Positions 21,500-33,700 of a stretch of 64,000 nt of DNA are shown here, in pieces. The notes beneath the pieces were generated by a model. That model made no database searches. It was not told the DNA's origin and saw only the letters and a list, made by a program, of their open reading frames with translations. This DNA is from Hsuehochloa calcarea (Eukaryota; Streptophyta; Magnoliopsida; Poales; Poaceae): positions 29,359,045-29,423,044 of the forward strand of contig CM070603.1 in NCBI GenBank assembly GCA_036346395.1, given 5' to 3'. The position numbers were made by a program, and so were the translations under genes. The stretch's first letter is position 1, and every line of letters starts with the position of its first letter.

Positions 21500-22010
21500 C
21501 GATTTACTGTACGCAATATAAAAAACATGGTATGTAATTAGCACTAATTAATTAACTATACATGACTATTTACATATGATTATTTCTTCAATTACCACTA
21601 ATTAAGTAGGACTAAAGAAATTAAGATTTTTTTTGAAATAATATTAGTTTAAAAGAAATTTACAAAAATAAATAGTTGATTTTTTTAACAAAACTAGGCC
21701 ACTATTGTCGTTTGAAATGAGAAAATTTTCATGTCGCCATTCCAAATGGTGACATAGCCTAGAGCAGTACAGAGAGGTACTTGCCGCCAGTTGAAATAAC
21801 GATAGAGCTCTATCGCCACTCCAACTAGCAACAAGACTCTATCACCATTTGAACTAGTGACAAGGAAGCAGCAAGTCCCTAAATTTTTTTATATTGAAAT
21901 TTAGGAAAACCACCATTTCAGATGGCAATAAGGATCCCGCAAGTCCCTATCGCTATTCCAAATGGCAGCACAATCTACCCTACAAGAATCCTAAAATTTT
22001 GGTATAAGTC
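21500..22010 (+). repeat. MULE-B left terminal region with inverted-repeat units
   Basis: The AT-rich block 21630-21700 followed by GTCGCCATT...AATGGTGACAT units matches, in reverse complement, 38250-38530. It therefore works as the long terminal inverted repeat of MULE-B. About six short hairpin units of the type GTCRCCANTT/AANTGGYGAC are recognisable. The exact outer border and TSD cannot be fixed. Confidence 0.72.
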
Positions 22011-23104
22011 ACTTTTACTCAGTAAAAAGAGAGGGAGGGAAGGGAGAGGAGCAGAGAAGAGTAGAGGGGAGGAGAGAAGTTAGCGAATCGTTGTCCGTCT
22101 GGTCGTGCATCTTTCAGGTATTTTTTCAACCGAATGGATTACATAGTTTTAGATTTACGGTTACGTAGTGTAGTATGTTGTGCATAATCATTTTCAATGG
22201 GTAGTTTAGTTTTAGATATGTGGTTAATCGTGTAAATCTTGTTTACGATGCAGTACGTCAAATATATCGGATGCCACCAATTTCAAAATTTACTACGGTC
22301 ATGTGACTATTCTTGAGGACCCGAGGGGATTGATTTGTATTATTTCCAATCGATGACCGTGACCCTAACAAGACCAGAGCAGTGTACATGGGGAACTATG
22401 ATGCGGTGGTCGTTCCATACATTCGATTTGGACCATGTTGTGTATGATTTGAGATTTAGTTACCTTGCCAACCGAGCACCACTGGGCATATATTGGGATT
22501 AGTGCAGCTCAAGGGAACATGACCATGGCAGTCATATGTATGCAGGGCGAGGGAAGAACGGTGAGATTTGGTCCTTCTCGTCCATGCATATGCTAAGCCC
22601 ACTCCTACATCGATGGCTGAACAAGAAGGAGTGGTGATGCTAAGGAATAAGTCGGGGACTCCAGCCACAGCGCGGTGCACACAATGGCCGAAGGTCCGGG
22701 AGTTGTTGATGCTGTTGATGAAGACCCTGCGGAAGGAGTTTCTTCAGTCAGGCAAGCTAGTGGGATTGCTGACGAGGGCGAGGAGCTGGAAGCACTAGTC
22801 CAAAGGATGGATCTCGAAGACCAGAACTACATGGAATTGTCAAAAGATGAAGGATCCAATGACAAGAATGATGTGGAACAACAGACGATTCTATCCGAGT
22901 GGAACACATACCGGTTCGACAACATCGTCATTAACGAAGGCTCTCTTTGTGTCGTAGGAGTACGACGAGCGAGGTCAGGTAAGGAGTTATGTACAAATGA
23001 AAGGAGGCCATGCAGGAGGTGGTCAAATTCTAGGCCTTGTCAGTGTGACATACATTCATAGTCGTCAAGTCTAATCCAAGATGCTACAACGTGAAGTGTG
23101 ACAT
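22011..23104 (+). pseudogene. MULE-B transposase, N-terminal part
   Basis: A purine-rich leader at 22025-22080 is followed by a coding-like stretch with KIYYGHVTILEDPRG at about 22285. An acidic region follows at 22675-23061 (AVDEDPAEGVSS, MDLEDQNYMELSKDEG), comparable to the acidic stretch of MULE-A. Many stops lie between. The gene is broken at 23104 by LTR C and resumes at 36116. Confidence 0.65.
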
Positions 23105-24620
23105 TGTGGATTTCATGGGGATATGTTCCAGATCTTAGGATGATGTGATAATTGGCAATGGTGTTTACGGTTTGTCGTTTCACGAGTTTTCGACAAAGCT
23201 TCACGCATTCTGGACAGGGGTGGTCCGACCGGCCATAGCATGGCGGTCCGACCGGTCCCAAATCGGTCGGACCGGCCTTGTGCGGCGGTCGGACCGGTTG
23301 TGACCTAAAAGTGGTCAAAACGAGCTGGGCCAAAAATAGGTGTTGTAGGCAAGTGAGGGGATCCCAATGCACTTGGTCTCATGATTTTTGGAGTCTCGAT
23401 GAAGTTCTATTCATTTTAGTTTCGAAGGTTTGAATTTGGGGCATGAATTTCTCGGCTAAGTCCCTAGGCGGTCCGACCGCTCACGAGGCGGTCCGACCGG
23501 CGGAGGCGGTCCGACCGCTCACATGGAGCGGTCGGACCGGTTTTGACTTGTTCATCCGCCAACTTCGTGGCGATATTGTTTTGTTAGGTCAAAGTCATTG
23601 GTATCGTGGCATATGGTTTGCATGATGCATGTTTTGACTAACATGGGTCAAGTTGTGAAGAACTTGTTTCCGAATTCGTGTTTGCTTGTCTATGGTTGTG
23701 TAGGTTGCTTGGTGGTCAACGACGGTCAACGGCGAGGAAGATCGGGACTAGATTTGGAGAGTTGAGGTCGAGCGATCGGCGATGCGGGTGAGGTCAACGA
23801 CTCAAGCGTGACACAAGATGGACAAGGGTGACTTATTGGCAAATCCATGACGCATGGTGAAGCGGTTTAGGTCAAAAGGTTAATGACGGCGCTTTGCGAA
23901 GCGTGCGTGTGTGACCCGTTTGTTAGTGGGCCTTAACGGGAGCCCAATTGAGTCAAAACCTAGAGAGTTATAGGCCTCCACTATAAATAGGAGGAGGTGG
24001 GGGCTGCACCCTTCTCTCGCTGTTTTTCACCTCTTTTGTTGCTTGCAAAACCCTAATTGGCTTAGGGGGAGTTGAGGTGGAGGCTAGGGCTTTTCATGGT
24101 TTGAGGTGAATTTCGTGATCTTGGGTTGACCACTGATCCATGATGGTGTGGGTGTAATCCAGCAACGATCACGTTCTTAATCTATGCAAGGTTTGCTTGA
24201 GATAAGTCTCTTTTCGTTCTTGCTTTCAATTTCGTGATTTTAGGGCCTTCTTTGATCCGCGAGTTTGTGATTGATTCTTTCACGTAAACTAGCTTGCTGT
24301 GATATGTGTGAATCTATCTAGAATCTTCTTGATCATCAATCACTCACGAACAAGCATTAGGATCAAGTTTTCGTTCTTGCCCGGTTTTAGACCCTCTGTT
24401 ATTCAATTGGCAATTGTTCAGGATCTATCCAAGAATTATCATAATATTCGATTGGAATAGGTCCTCAATAGCATAGAGAAGGTGTGTGCAAAGTTTAGTA
24501 AAGATTGGAGTTGAGAATCAAAAGTTTGACCTAATTGCATCTTCGTCACGGGCTGATTTTACTGTTTCCGATCGGTTCTGGAACTTGCCGGTCAGACCGC
24601 CCGTCATCACTGGTCAGACC

Positions 24621-25404
24621 TGACGAGGATCTAATAATCCTCATTTTATATTTTATCTACAATTCTTATTATAGGTGAATATGATGTCACATAGTCCCCA
24701 GAAGTACCCCTTATATTTATAAGGGAGAGGCCTACCAAGTGATTGTAAGATCTTCTACAATCACCCCCATAGTCGTAAGTTTTACTACGACTATGTCATG
24801 GTCGTAAGTCTTTCTACGACCACTACATGGTCGTAAGTCCTTCTACGACCACTACATAGTCGTAAGTCCTTCTACGACCAAGTAAACCACGACCACCTTA
24901 TAATCAAACCTACAGGCAAGTGGGTCCAATTGATTAAGGAATCCGAACGGTCTACACGCACTATTATTCCGCGTAGTAATGGTGCGTAAATACCCCATTA
25001 CCTCTGGAAGATAATTGCCAGACGGCGTGAAGAAGCCAATGCGCTGGTAATTACTGCCATCATGCGCCCGTTACTGGATTAATTAGGCGCATCTTACGCA
25101 GGACAAAACGGCTACTCCTTCACGACTATATAAGGGCATCAATCAGAGGGATGGAGGGAGGGGACAGAGAAGAAAAGAGAGAGCGAGTCAAGGAGAAACA
25201 CAAGTACTATTCTCTGTAATAGTCTTAGCTTCTTACTTGATCATCAAGAATACCATACACACACAGGATTAGGGTTATTATTCTCTCTGGAGAAGGCCTG
25301 AACCTGTCTAAACATCCCGTGTCAACCACTCTGCGTGATTTCATCTTTAGGAGACCCCCCGAATCAAATAATCTTTACGTAAGATCGGTTCTAATACACC
25401 GACA
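24621..25404 (+). repeat. 5' LTR of the Tat element
   Basis: 784 bases, TGACGAGG...CACCGACA. It contains four hairpin units of the TGGTCGTA/TACGACCA type at 24766-24890. A TATA-like TATATAAGG lies near 25128. Confidence 0.94.
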
Positions 25405-26200
25405 GTTGGCGCCGACCGTGGGGATCGAACACACGACCACCACCAAGTCGTACCCTGATCAAGGCAAAGGTAAGCGCCCTGATCGTAGGAACGACAAACC
25501 AAGGTGGTGTCCTTTTCATAAAAAGGAAGGACATGACCTCCGAATAGCTAGAAGTTTTCCAAAGAAAGCTCGAGGACTACTACAACGGCAAAGCACCACT
25601 CCATACTCTCGAGCATGTAGGACATACGAGTGGCCGAAAGTCGTCAGATGATGAGGAGATGCCGTTCCAAGATCCGCAACATACCGTTGAGCACATCTAC
25701 GGAGGATCATCGGCATACGAGTCCAAACGATAACTTAAAGCTGCCGGACGAGAGGTAAATTCCATACATGCTCCTCTCGTCAATAATTTACCGAAGTGGA
25801 CGGAAGTTACCATCTCTTTTGAGAAGGATGACTGCCCGATCACTACGAGTCGATCAGGTCGATATCCGATTGTGGTCGAACCCACCATCAACAAGCTGTT
25901 GGGTCAATCAGTGTTGGTTGATGGTGGCGGTTCCTGAACATACTATTTACTAATGCCTGGGCGAGATGCAAGTACCGGGACAAAGGTAAGGCGATGCGAT
26001 ACTCCTTTCATGGAATCGTCATGCAGGGTCTTGACCAAACCCATTGGCCAAGTTTCTCTTCCTTTAACATTTGGCTCACCAAGTAATTTCGGAGACAGAG
26101 AAAGTCTCCTTTGATGTGGTCGATTTCGACATCGGCATATAACGCCATACTTGGACGACCAACTTTGGCAAAATTCTTAATGGCTACTCATTATGGGTAT
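25405..26200 (+). pseudogene. Tat gag remnant (zinc-binding motif) and protease
   Basis: Right after the primer site the frame gives PRWCPFHKKEGHDLR (25499-25558), the zinc-binding motif that ends gag in Tat elements. All earlier gag domains are missing, so about 1 kb or more has been deleted. Protease follows, with VLVDGGGS (catalytic DGG) at about 25911-25935. Stops and shifts interrupt the remainder. Confidence 0.75.
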
Positions 26201-26539
26201 CAATGTCTTAAGATGCGAGTCCCAAAGGAGTGATCACAATTCAATGTGACAAAAGATGGCGTATAGTGCGACCGTCGATCCTCGAGATGGTTGGTCAAAT
26301 ACCAACTCGAGATGAAAGTCGACCGACTAGCAAGTCGAAGCCTAAAGTCGCACCAAAGCCGAGCGACCAAGTCAAAGAGGTTCCTCTGGACGCAGAGGAG
26401 CCCTCGAAGACTGTTCGCATCGGGGAGACTTCCGACCCCAAATAGGAAGACGCCTTCATTACCTTCCTCCGAGCTAACGCAGATGTCTTTGCGTGGTAAG
26501 CATCTGATATGCCCGGAGTCTCCAGGGAGGTGATCGAGC

Positions 26540-28110
26540 ACAGGCTAGCTTTACGGCCTGATAAAGTACCCGTAAAACAAAAATTACGAGATTTGCCCCG
26601 ATCGGCGAGATGCTATTAAATCGAAATTGGATAAGCTACTTAAGCGGGCTTTATAAGAGAAGTCAACCACCCAGAGTGGTTGGCTAACCCTGTAATGGTC
26701 AAAAAGTGAAATGGCAAATGGAGTATGTGCGTAGACTTTACTGATCTTAATAAAGTTTGTCCAAAAGATGATTTCCCTTTACCTCGTATCGATCAGTTGG
26801 TTGATTCTACTGCAGGTTGTGAGATATTAAGTTTTTAGATGCATATTCGGATACCACGGATCAATATGTGTCTAAGCGATGAAGAAAAGACCGCATTCAT
26901 TACTCCATTTGGTACCTTTTGCTATGTCAAAATGCCATTTGGTCTAAAGAATGCGGTGCTTCTTTCAACGCCTAATGCAATCGACTTTTTCATCTCAATT
27001 AGGCGAATCTGAAGCCTATGTTGATGATCTAGTCGTAAAAGCATTAAGAGACTTAATCATATCAGCGACCTACAAGAAACATTCGACAACCTCGAAAGCA
27101 CCGCTTAAAACTTAATCGAGAGAAGTGTGTGTTTGGAATTTCTTGGAAAATTGCTCGGATTCCTAGTATCCGAGCGAGGAATCGAAGCAAATCTGAAAAA
27201 TAAAGGCCATCCTCGGATCGTCCTCCACCACAAAAAGGAAGTCGAAACTCACTTTGGATGCATGGCGGCTTTAAGTCGTTTCATCGCACGACTAGGAGAA
27301 AAGGACTACCTTTTTTAAACTTCTCGGGAGACATGAAGGTTTTGAGTGGTCGAACAAGGCAAGCGCGCCTTTGAGGATGTCAAGAGGTACCTTCGAGTGC
27401 TCTGCTCGGTTTCTCCAAAGCCAAAGAGACGCTCTTAATTTACCTAGCCGCCACGCCACGCCACGGCAAGCGCGATCTTGGTCGTAGAGCGTGGCGATAC
27501 ACGACCGGTTTACTACGTCGGCCAGTTTTACACGGGCCTAAGGGCGTTACCCTCGGTCCAAAAACTTCTATATGCCCTCCTCATGTCTTGAAGAAGCTGC
27601 GGCATTATTTTGAGCGCACAAAATAGTGTGCTTGTCGAGTTTCCTTTAGGAGCAATCCTCCATAATAAGGAAACAATGGGACGCATGGCAAAATGGTCGA
27701 TCGAACTTGGGAGTTCGACCTCCATTCGTGTCGACGGCCATAAAATCGGATCTTGGCGGACTTTGTCGCGAATGGACAAATCTGAACTGTTCAGGATCCC
27801 GATCGATTCCCGACCCGATGGATGATGTACTTTGACGGGTCACTTACTTTAAGTGGCTCGAAAGTGAGGTAGTCTGGTATCTCCTAACGGAGAAAACTTA
27901 AAGTATGCCATACAATTAAACTTTGGGCCACTAACAATGTGGCGATAGAAGGTTTTCTAGGCGGCATACGAGTGCAAAGCACTCTCAATTAAATCGACTA
28001 CTCGTGAGAGGAGACTCTCAACTAGTCGTGAATCAAGTCGGAAAGAGTACCGGTGCTCTAACTCGACAATGTCTTGGTACTTATCGAGATGCATAAGCTA
28101 GAAAAGTATT
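26540..28110 (+). pseudogene. Tat reverse transcriptase and RNase H
   Basis: RT blocks: DLNKVCPKDDFPLPRIDQLV (about 26750-26810), EKTAFITPFGTFCYVKMPFG (26880-26950) and AYVDDLVVK (27016-27040). RNase H begins near 27828 with MYFDGS. Frames change repeatedly and several single-base losses are evident, so no protein can be made. Confidence 0.87.
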
Positions 28111-28559
28111 TTTAGGTTTGAGGTACAATTCATCCCTCGAAAGGATAATTTCCTCATGAGACCAACTTGCTCGGATGGCTTCTTCCCGATCTACGGTACC
28201 AAAGGAGTTTTCTTGGAGCAACTCCAAAAGCCGTCTCAGTCGAAGAACCGAGACACCTCCTATTGAGATGGCCTCATTAGACTACGAGGATACGGATGAC
28301 TCCCATCTACGAGTATCTTCGCAAGGGTTCCGTGCGAAGATGATCTTGAGGCGGATCGTTTATCCCTAAAAGCCAAAATGTATACTTTGGTCGAAGGAGT
28401 CCTCTATAAGCGAGGAACCCAAGGGATACTCATGCAATGCATTCGCAAAACGAAGGAATAACACTCCTTCACGATATACAGTGGCATCTGTGGGACACAT
28501 GCTTCCTCTGAACATTGGTTGGTAAAGCCTTTCGATAAGGTTTTTATTGGCCTCTGACC

Positions 28560-29500
28560 ACATCGATGCTAAGGAGGTGGTTAAAAAGTGTGTCCAGTGC
28601 CAATTTCATGGTAGAGCGGATACACAACCAAATCAAGCATTACGAGACAATACCTCTTTCTTGGCCTTTTGCGACACAGGGTCTTGATATCCTAGGACCG
28701 TTTCCCAAAGCTCCGGGAGGTTTGAATTCCTTTTGTGGCTATTGACACGTTCACAAAATGGATTGAAGTGAACACATGGCGGGATAACAGGAGCGACAAA
28801 AGGTTCATTATGAGATGCGTGCTTAGCCGATTTGAGTTAAGTCGGATAATTACGCACAATGGTAAACAATTCGCAAGTACAAAATTTCGGAATTTTGCGG
28901 CGAGTTGGGTACCAAGTTATGCTATGCTACATTGCACATCCCCAAAGCAGCGGGCGGTCGAGCGTGCAAGCGGCCAAATAATGCGAGGAATTAAAACCGA
29001 GTCTTGACCCGACTTGTTAGCGCTCGGGGCTTGGGTACAAGAATTACCTTTCGTATTATGGGCGGTTAAATGCGACCACCATCGAGCAACAGGAGAAACA
29101 CCATTTTTCTAGTGTTGGGCGAAGCCATGCTTCCTCGGAGCTAAAATGCGGTCGACACGAGTTGAAACCTTCAACAACTCGGACCGGGAACAACTTCGGC
29201 GGATGATATTAACCTACTCGAAGAAAGGAGAAACCTAGCCTTAATCCGTTCGCGGTCTACCAACAAGCCTGCGCGAATGCTATGATCGTAAGGTCCAACC
29301 TCGCGACCTTCTTGTAGGTGACTTGGTATTGAGGCTCTGCCAATCCAAGTCTAATCGAATAAACTTTCCCCAAATGGGAAGGTCCTTACGATGGTCGAAG
29401 TAACTCGGCGAGGTCGATCGACTAGCGATGGAAGACGGACGAGTTCTCTCAAACTCTTGGAACATCGACCGATTCGCAAATTCTATGTGTGACCAATTTC
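28560..29500 (+). pseudogene. Tat integrase
   Basis: The zinc-binding part has KKCVQCQFHG (about 28585). The core starts with LDILGPFPKAPGG (28680-28720), then AIDTFTKWIEV and RIITHNGKQFAS; the usual SDNG is THNG here, replacing the second catalytic Asp. Then comes AVERASGQI around the Glu. The C-terminal part continues to about 29490. Dead by substitution and frameshift. Confidence 0.85.
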
Positions 29501-29539
29501 TCGAGCAATAAAAGTCGAGTTCTTTCTACCTCTCTTGCC

Positions 29540-30540
29540 TTATTTTTGAGTAGTGCTTTTTAATCTTTCGACTATGATCCTAAAACACCCGCTTTTCTTT
29601 ACACCGGTCGGCGAGTAACGTCATCCATCGAAACCTCTCCTCTGCATGTGGTTACGCCCACTAGAAGGAATTTCCTAGCATCGACTCGTTACTCATTTTT
29701 GCTGCCAATACAAAGAGCTCGGGTTCTATCCAGTCAAAATGTTCTCAAAGCCAATTCTCTCAATCTTAGTTTATTTTTTCAGTAATTTCAAAAAATATAC
29801 TAAGTAGAGTGCACTTTCTTATGTTTATTCGACCACCTTTGGTGTACTCGATTCGTTTTAACTGGTCGAAGGAAGAGACACACCTAGTCGAAGTCTTTCC
29901 TCTCTGCACGTGGTCCTGCCCACTAGAAGGAACTTCCTAGTGTCGCCCAGTCTCCTACTTTTTGCTACTGGAAAAGACTTATCGAGTACACCAAAAAAGG
30001 GCGAATGAATTACTAAAGTCCTCTAAGACGTTTGTTTGACTCAAGTTGCTGTTTTTGGTTCGATTAAACCAGTCGGAGATGATAACATCACCTAGTCGAA
30101 GCCTTTCCTCTCTGCACGTGGTTCTGCCCACTAGAAGGAACTTCCTAGTGTCGAGTCATTTCTACTCTTTCGACCAGTGCTTGACAACCGTAACAAAAAC
30201 TATAAGTTAAATAAACCTCTCTTTGTTTTCAGAAACCCCATTTCAAACACTATTTACTTAGATTGTCTAAACAAGCTAAGCAAATAGTCGGGGGCTAGGA
30301 TAAAGTTATTAATTTGACTTCAATTCTTAGTCTTTCATTCGTTTATTATCTTTTGAGTTACTAACTACTCGACAAGATGATTTTCAGGAAACAAGATGGC
30401 CTAGGATAAAGTTATTAATTTAACTTCAATCCTTGGTCCTTCATTCGCCTATTATCTTTTGAGTTACTAACTACTCGACAAGATAATTTTCAGGAAACAA
30501 GATGGATCGTATATTACTCATCAACAGAAATTGTCTGCCT
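29540..30540 (+). repeat. Repeats between Tat pol and its antisense gene
   Basis: Three copies of a segment with CCCACTAGAAGGAACTTCC, itself an inverted repeat, lie near 29640, 29909 and 30115. A 106-bp tandem duplication starting CTAGGATAAAGTTATTAATT follows at 30295 and 30401. No coding signature on either strand. Confidence 0.8.
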
Positions 30541-30767
30541 TACAAAGTAGTTACAAGATTACTCTGAAGGGGGAGAGCCTAGCTGCATTTCCTCCGCCAC
30601 CTTTTTGCCAACCGATTGCATGTCCTCAATCAGACGATTTGCCTCTGATTCAGAGCAATCGAACTCGGCTTCAATTGGTTGCACATTAAGGTGGGGGTCT
30701 TGAGCTTTAAGTTTCGCCAAAGCGTAACTTACTCCGCTTCCATTGCCTCCCTTATTGATTCAACAGA

Positions 30768-33700
30768 TTAGCCTTGAGTGGTCACCATTTCTTGCAAGTT
30801 TCCGACTTGTTCCCCAATGGTACTTATGTGAGCAGCTACAGTATATTCTCGAGGAGGTTTTCCCTCAGAATGTAGCTCACTAAGCACATTGTTCAGGAGT
30901 GTGATGTTGCCTTGAAGACTAGTCTTCATCGACTCCATCTCCTGTTGGGTACAAGTCGAAGCCTCGCTGTTTCTTGTTTTCACCACTTGTTACGAAAGAA
31001 TAAAACCGGTCAAACAAAATAAACTTCTAGAGGAAGATAACACAAAGATAATTGTAGGTAAAAGCATTTCTTACCTACTAGTTGAGAATCCAATTTCTTG
31101 ACCTCTTCTTGATGGGAAGCAACGGTTTCAGCATGCTTTTTCTCCCATACTCTGATGTCCTCTGCATTCATCTTAGCAATGCGGACAGACTCATTGTAGA
31201 TAAAGGTCTTCTCTTGGATTTCAGCCTCGAGGCTTCTCAATTCGGCAGCAATTTCTGAACAAGAAATTGGCATTAGAAAAGGGAAAATACTCGAAAAGGA
31301 CAACAGGTAAAGAATTACTTACCTGTTACTTGAGTTCTCAGACCCTCGAGTTCTTGATCCTTATCCTTGGTAATGCGAGAAAACTCCTGAATAACCAAAG
31401 CTTTTTCTTGAACTTCGGTCCGGAGCTTCCGCATCTCATTTTCTTTATCTGGAGAAGAAATGAGAGTTGGGTAAAGGTTAAAGCTCAAAAGCAGTCTTAA
31501 GTTCAGCACTTACTGTTTATTTTTTCCTGCAATCTTCTAGATGCAGAGACAGCCTCTCGAAGTCTATCCGAGAGAACTATTACTTCCTCCCTTAGCTTTC
31601 TCGACTCCTCTTTTTCATAGTCGAGTGAGTCAGCTAAGGTCTTCGTGTCACTGTTCAACCTACAAAGAACAGAAACGGAGATAAACATCAGCCGATTGGT
31701 TGTAAGTACTTCTACAACTACCGACCTAGTCGTAAGTTTTTCTACAACTATGTCATGGTCGTAAGTCTTTCTACGACCACCAACTGGTCGTAAGTAATCA
31801 AAAGCTCTTTCGACCGAAGATTTTGTCATGAGTTTTTCCATGACTATTCTCGTAAAACACTATCACGAGTAGTTAAGTCGAAAACAACTATGAATAATAG
31901 TGACTTACCATCTCTCGCCTCAAGACTTGCAGTATTTCTTTTTTCCTGTCTTAGCTCTAAAAGTTGTCGATGGTACTCACCGACAACGGCAATTTGCTCC
32001 AGAGCTTTCTGCAAAAAGAAAACAGTGAGAAGTGAAGGAAAGCCACATATATAAGTATTCTAAAAATACTTACATTCATAGTCGACCTAGCAAAGATCGA
32101 ATATACAAAATCCGGGTTCTGCAGCTTATCTATCCTCGCGACTTTGTCCCACCACACCTTCTCGAGGCGCTCATTATCGAAGGTATTCTCCCTGTTGGGA
32201 ATATCTTTGGGATGGGGGACTCGGTCACGAGATCTGACAGCAGAAGACCCTACGACGGAGGCAGGCCCAAAGAAGTCACCACGAAGTTGAAATATTCTTC
32301 TTACGGTTACGTAACTTCTCTTTGGGTAGGGAAGGAACGCCTCCTCGATTTCCTTCCCGAGCGGTGCACAAGTGGTCACCACCTTGACGGAGGTTTCCAC
32401 AATGCCTGTTGTTTCTCGACCTCGGTGAGTCGTAGCTGCCACTTCAACAGTAACAGCCGCTACTTCAAGGGTCGTAGCTACAACTTCAGCAGATGTAGGA
32501 ATCACTCTGGGAGTCTCAACTTCATCGGCCACCTGGGTCAAGGGTGATGCTTCGACCACCTCCATTGATACCTCTCCAATAACTGAAGGGGTGGCAATGG
32601 GCTTCTCAACGGAAGCATTCAGGAAATTTGAAGGAGTGGATGAAATAAAGAAAAGCAAATCAGGTTGTGAAAAGGAAAAAAGGTAAATGTTGTTCTTACA
32701 CTTTAGTACATTTCACATACCTCTGCACCCTGGTCTTAACCAGGAATTTTGGAGCAATCCTCCCAACGGAGGACCTCTTCTTCTCCACGACCACGTCTGG
32801 TCGAGGTTCAACGATTGGCCCAGCTATGACCACGTTTGGTCGTAGAGTTTGAACAGGAACGAGCTCTGGTCTCCTGATTCTCTGGATGGCCGAGATCAGT
32901 CTCGACCATTCCAAGAGCAACGCGCCTCACCGAGTTGTCTTTGGTGCGACATCGTCCTTCATAAAGACATAAAATCTTTCCAGTTCTCCTTTTCCAGTTG
33001 CTTAACAAAACTAGGAGTGGCAACAAACTGCGAAAGATTCCTTGTCATAATAGAAGGGTACCTTAGCCTTGCGAGGTTTGCGCTTAAGAGATTCAGCTGC
33101 TTCAACCTCCTCGGCCCGATAGGCTGCGGCCTCGGCTTGGATATAGCTATAGTGCGAAGGCTTTGTAGAGGGTGCAGTCGAAAGACCGAGCTCGAGCTTG
33201 CTCCTCCCTTGTCGGCAGATTTTACAAGTCGGCGTCTTTTAGAGGAGGAGCGAGCCTTTGTCTTTCGACAACCCGGCGCCAATAATCATCGATGCGACTT
33301 CTTCGTCGTCCCGGCGATTTTCCATGCCTACTTTACGTAAAGCAAAGCGAAAAAGAAGAATCACTAATCGATCGTAAGTTTTTCTCGACCGATTGCCAAG
33401 TCGTAAGTTTTTCTCGACACTTTCTTGATCGTAAGATATTCTACGATCACCATTAGTCGTAAGTATCTTCTCGACTATAAAGTCCTAAAGAAAGAATCAA
33501 CTTTTTGATTACCTTTAGGCGCTCTATCCTTTCATCTGCGGACAAAGCCGCAATAATTTGAGGAACCGCCACTCGGAGTGGCGGAGACTTCTCACAGATG
33601 AGTCTGACTCTAGAGTCAACCTCAGCCTGTGAAAGATGCAATAATAAACAGATAAGAATATTAGACAATGTTGAGAAGGACCAAACCGAGAGCTAAGTCG

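Noticed and set aside
24766..24890. MicroRNA precursor
   Set aside because: Each hairpin is only about 24 bases with an 8-base stem, far too short for a plant precursor.
32032..32547. 171-residue + strand frame inside the Tat 3' region
   Set aside because: It overlaps the antisense gene's coding region and has no family signature; it is a shadow frame.
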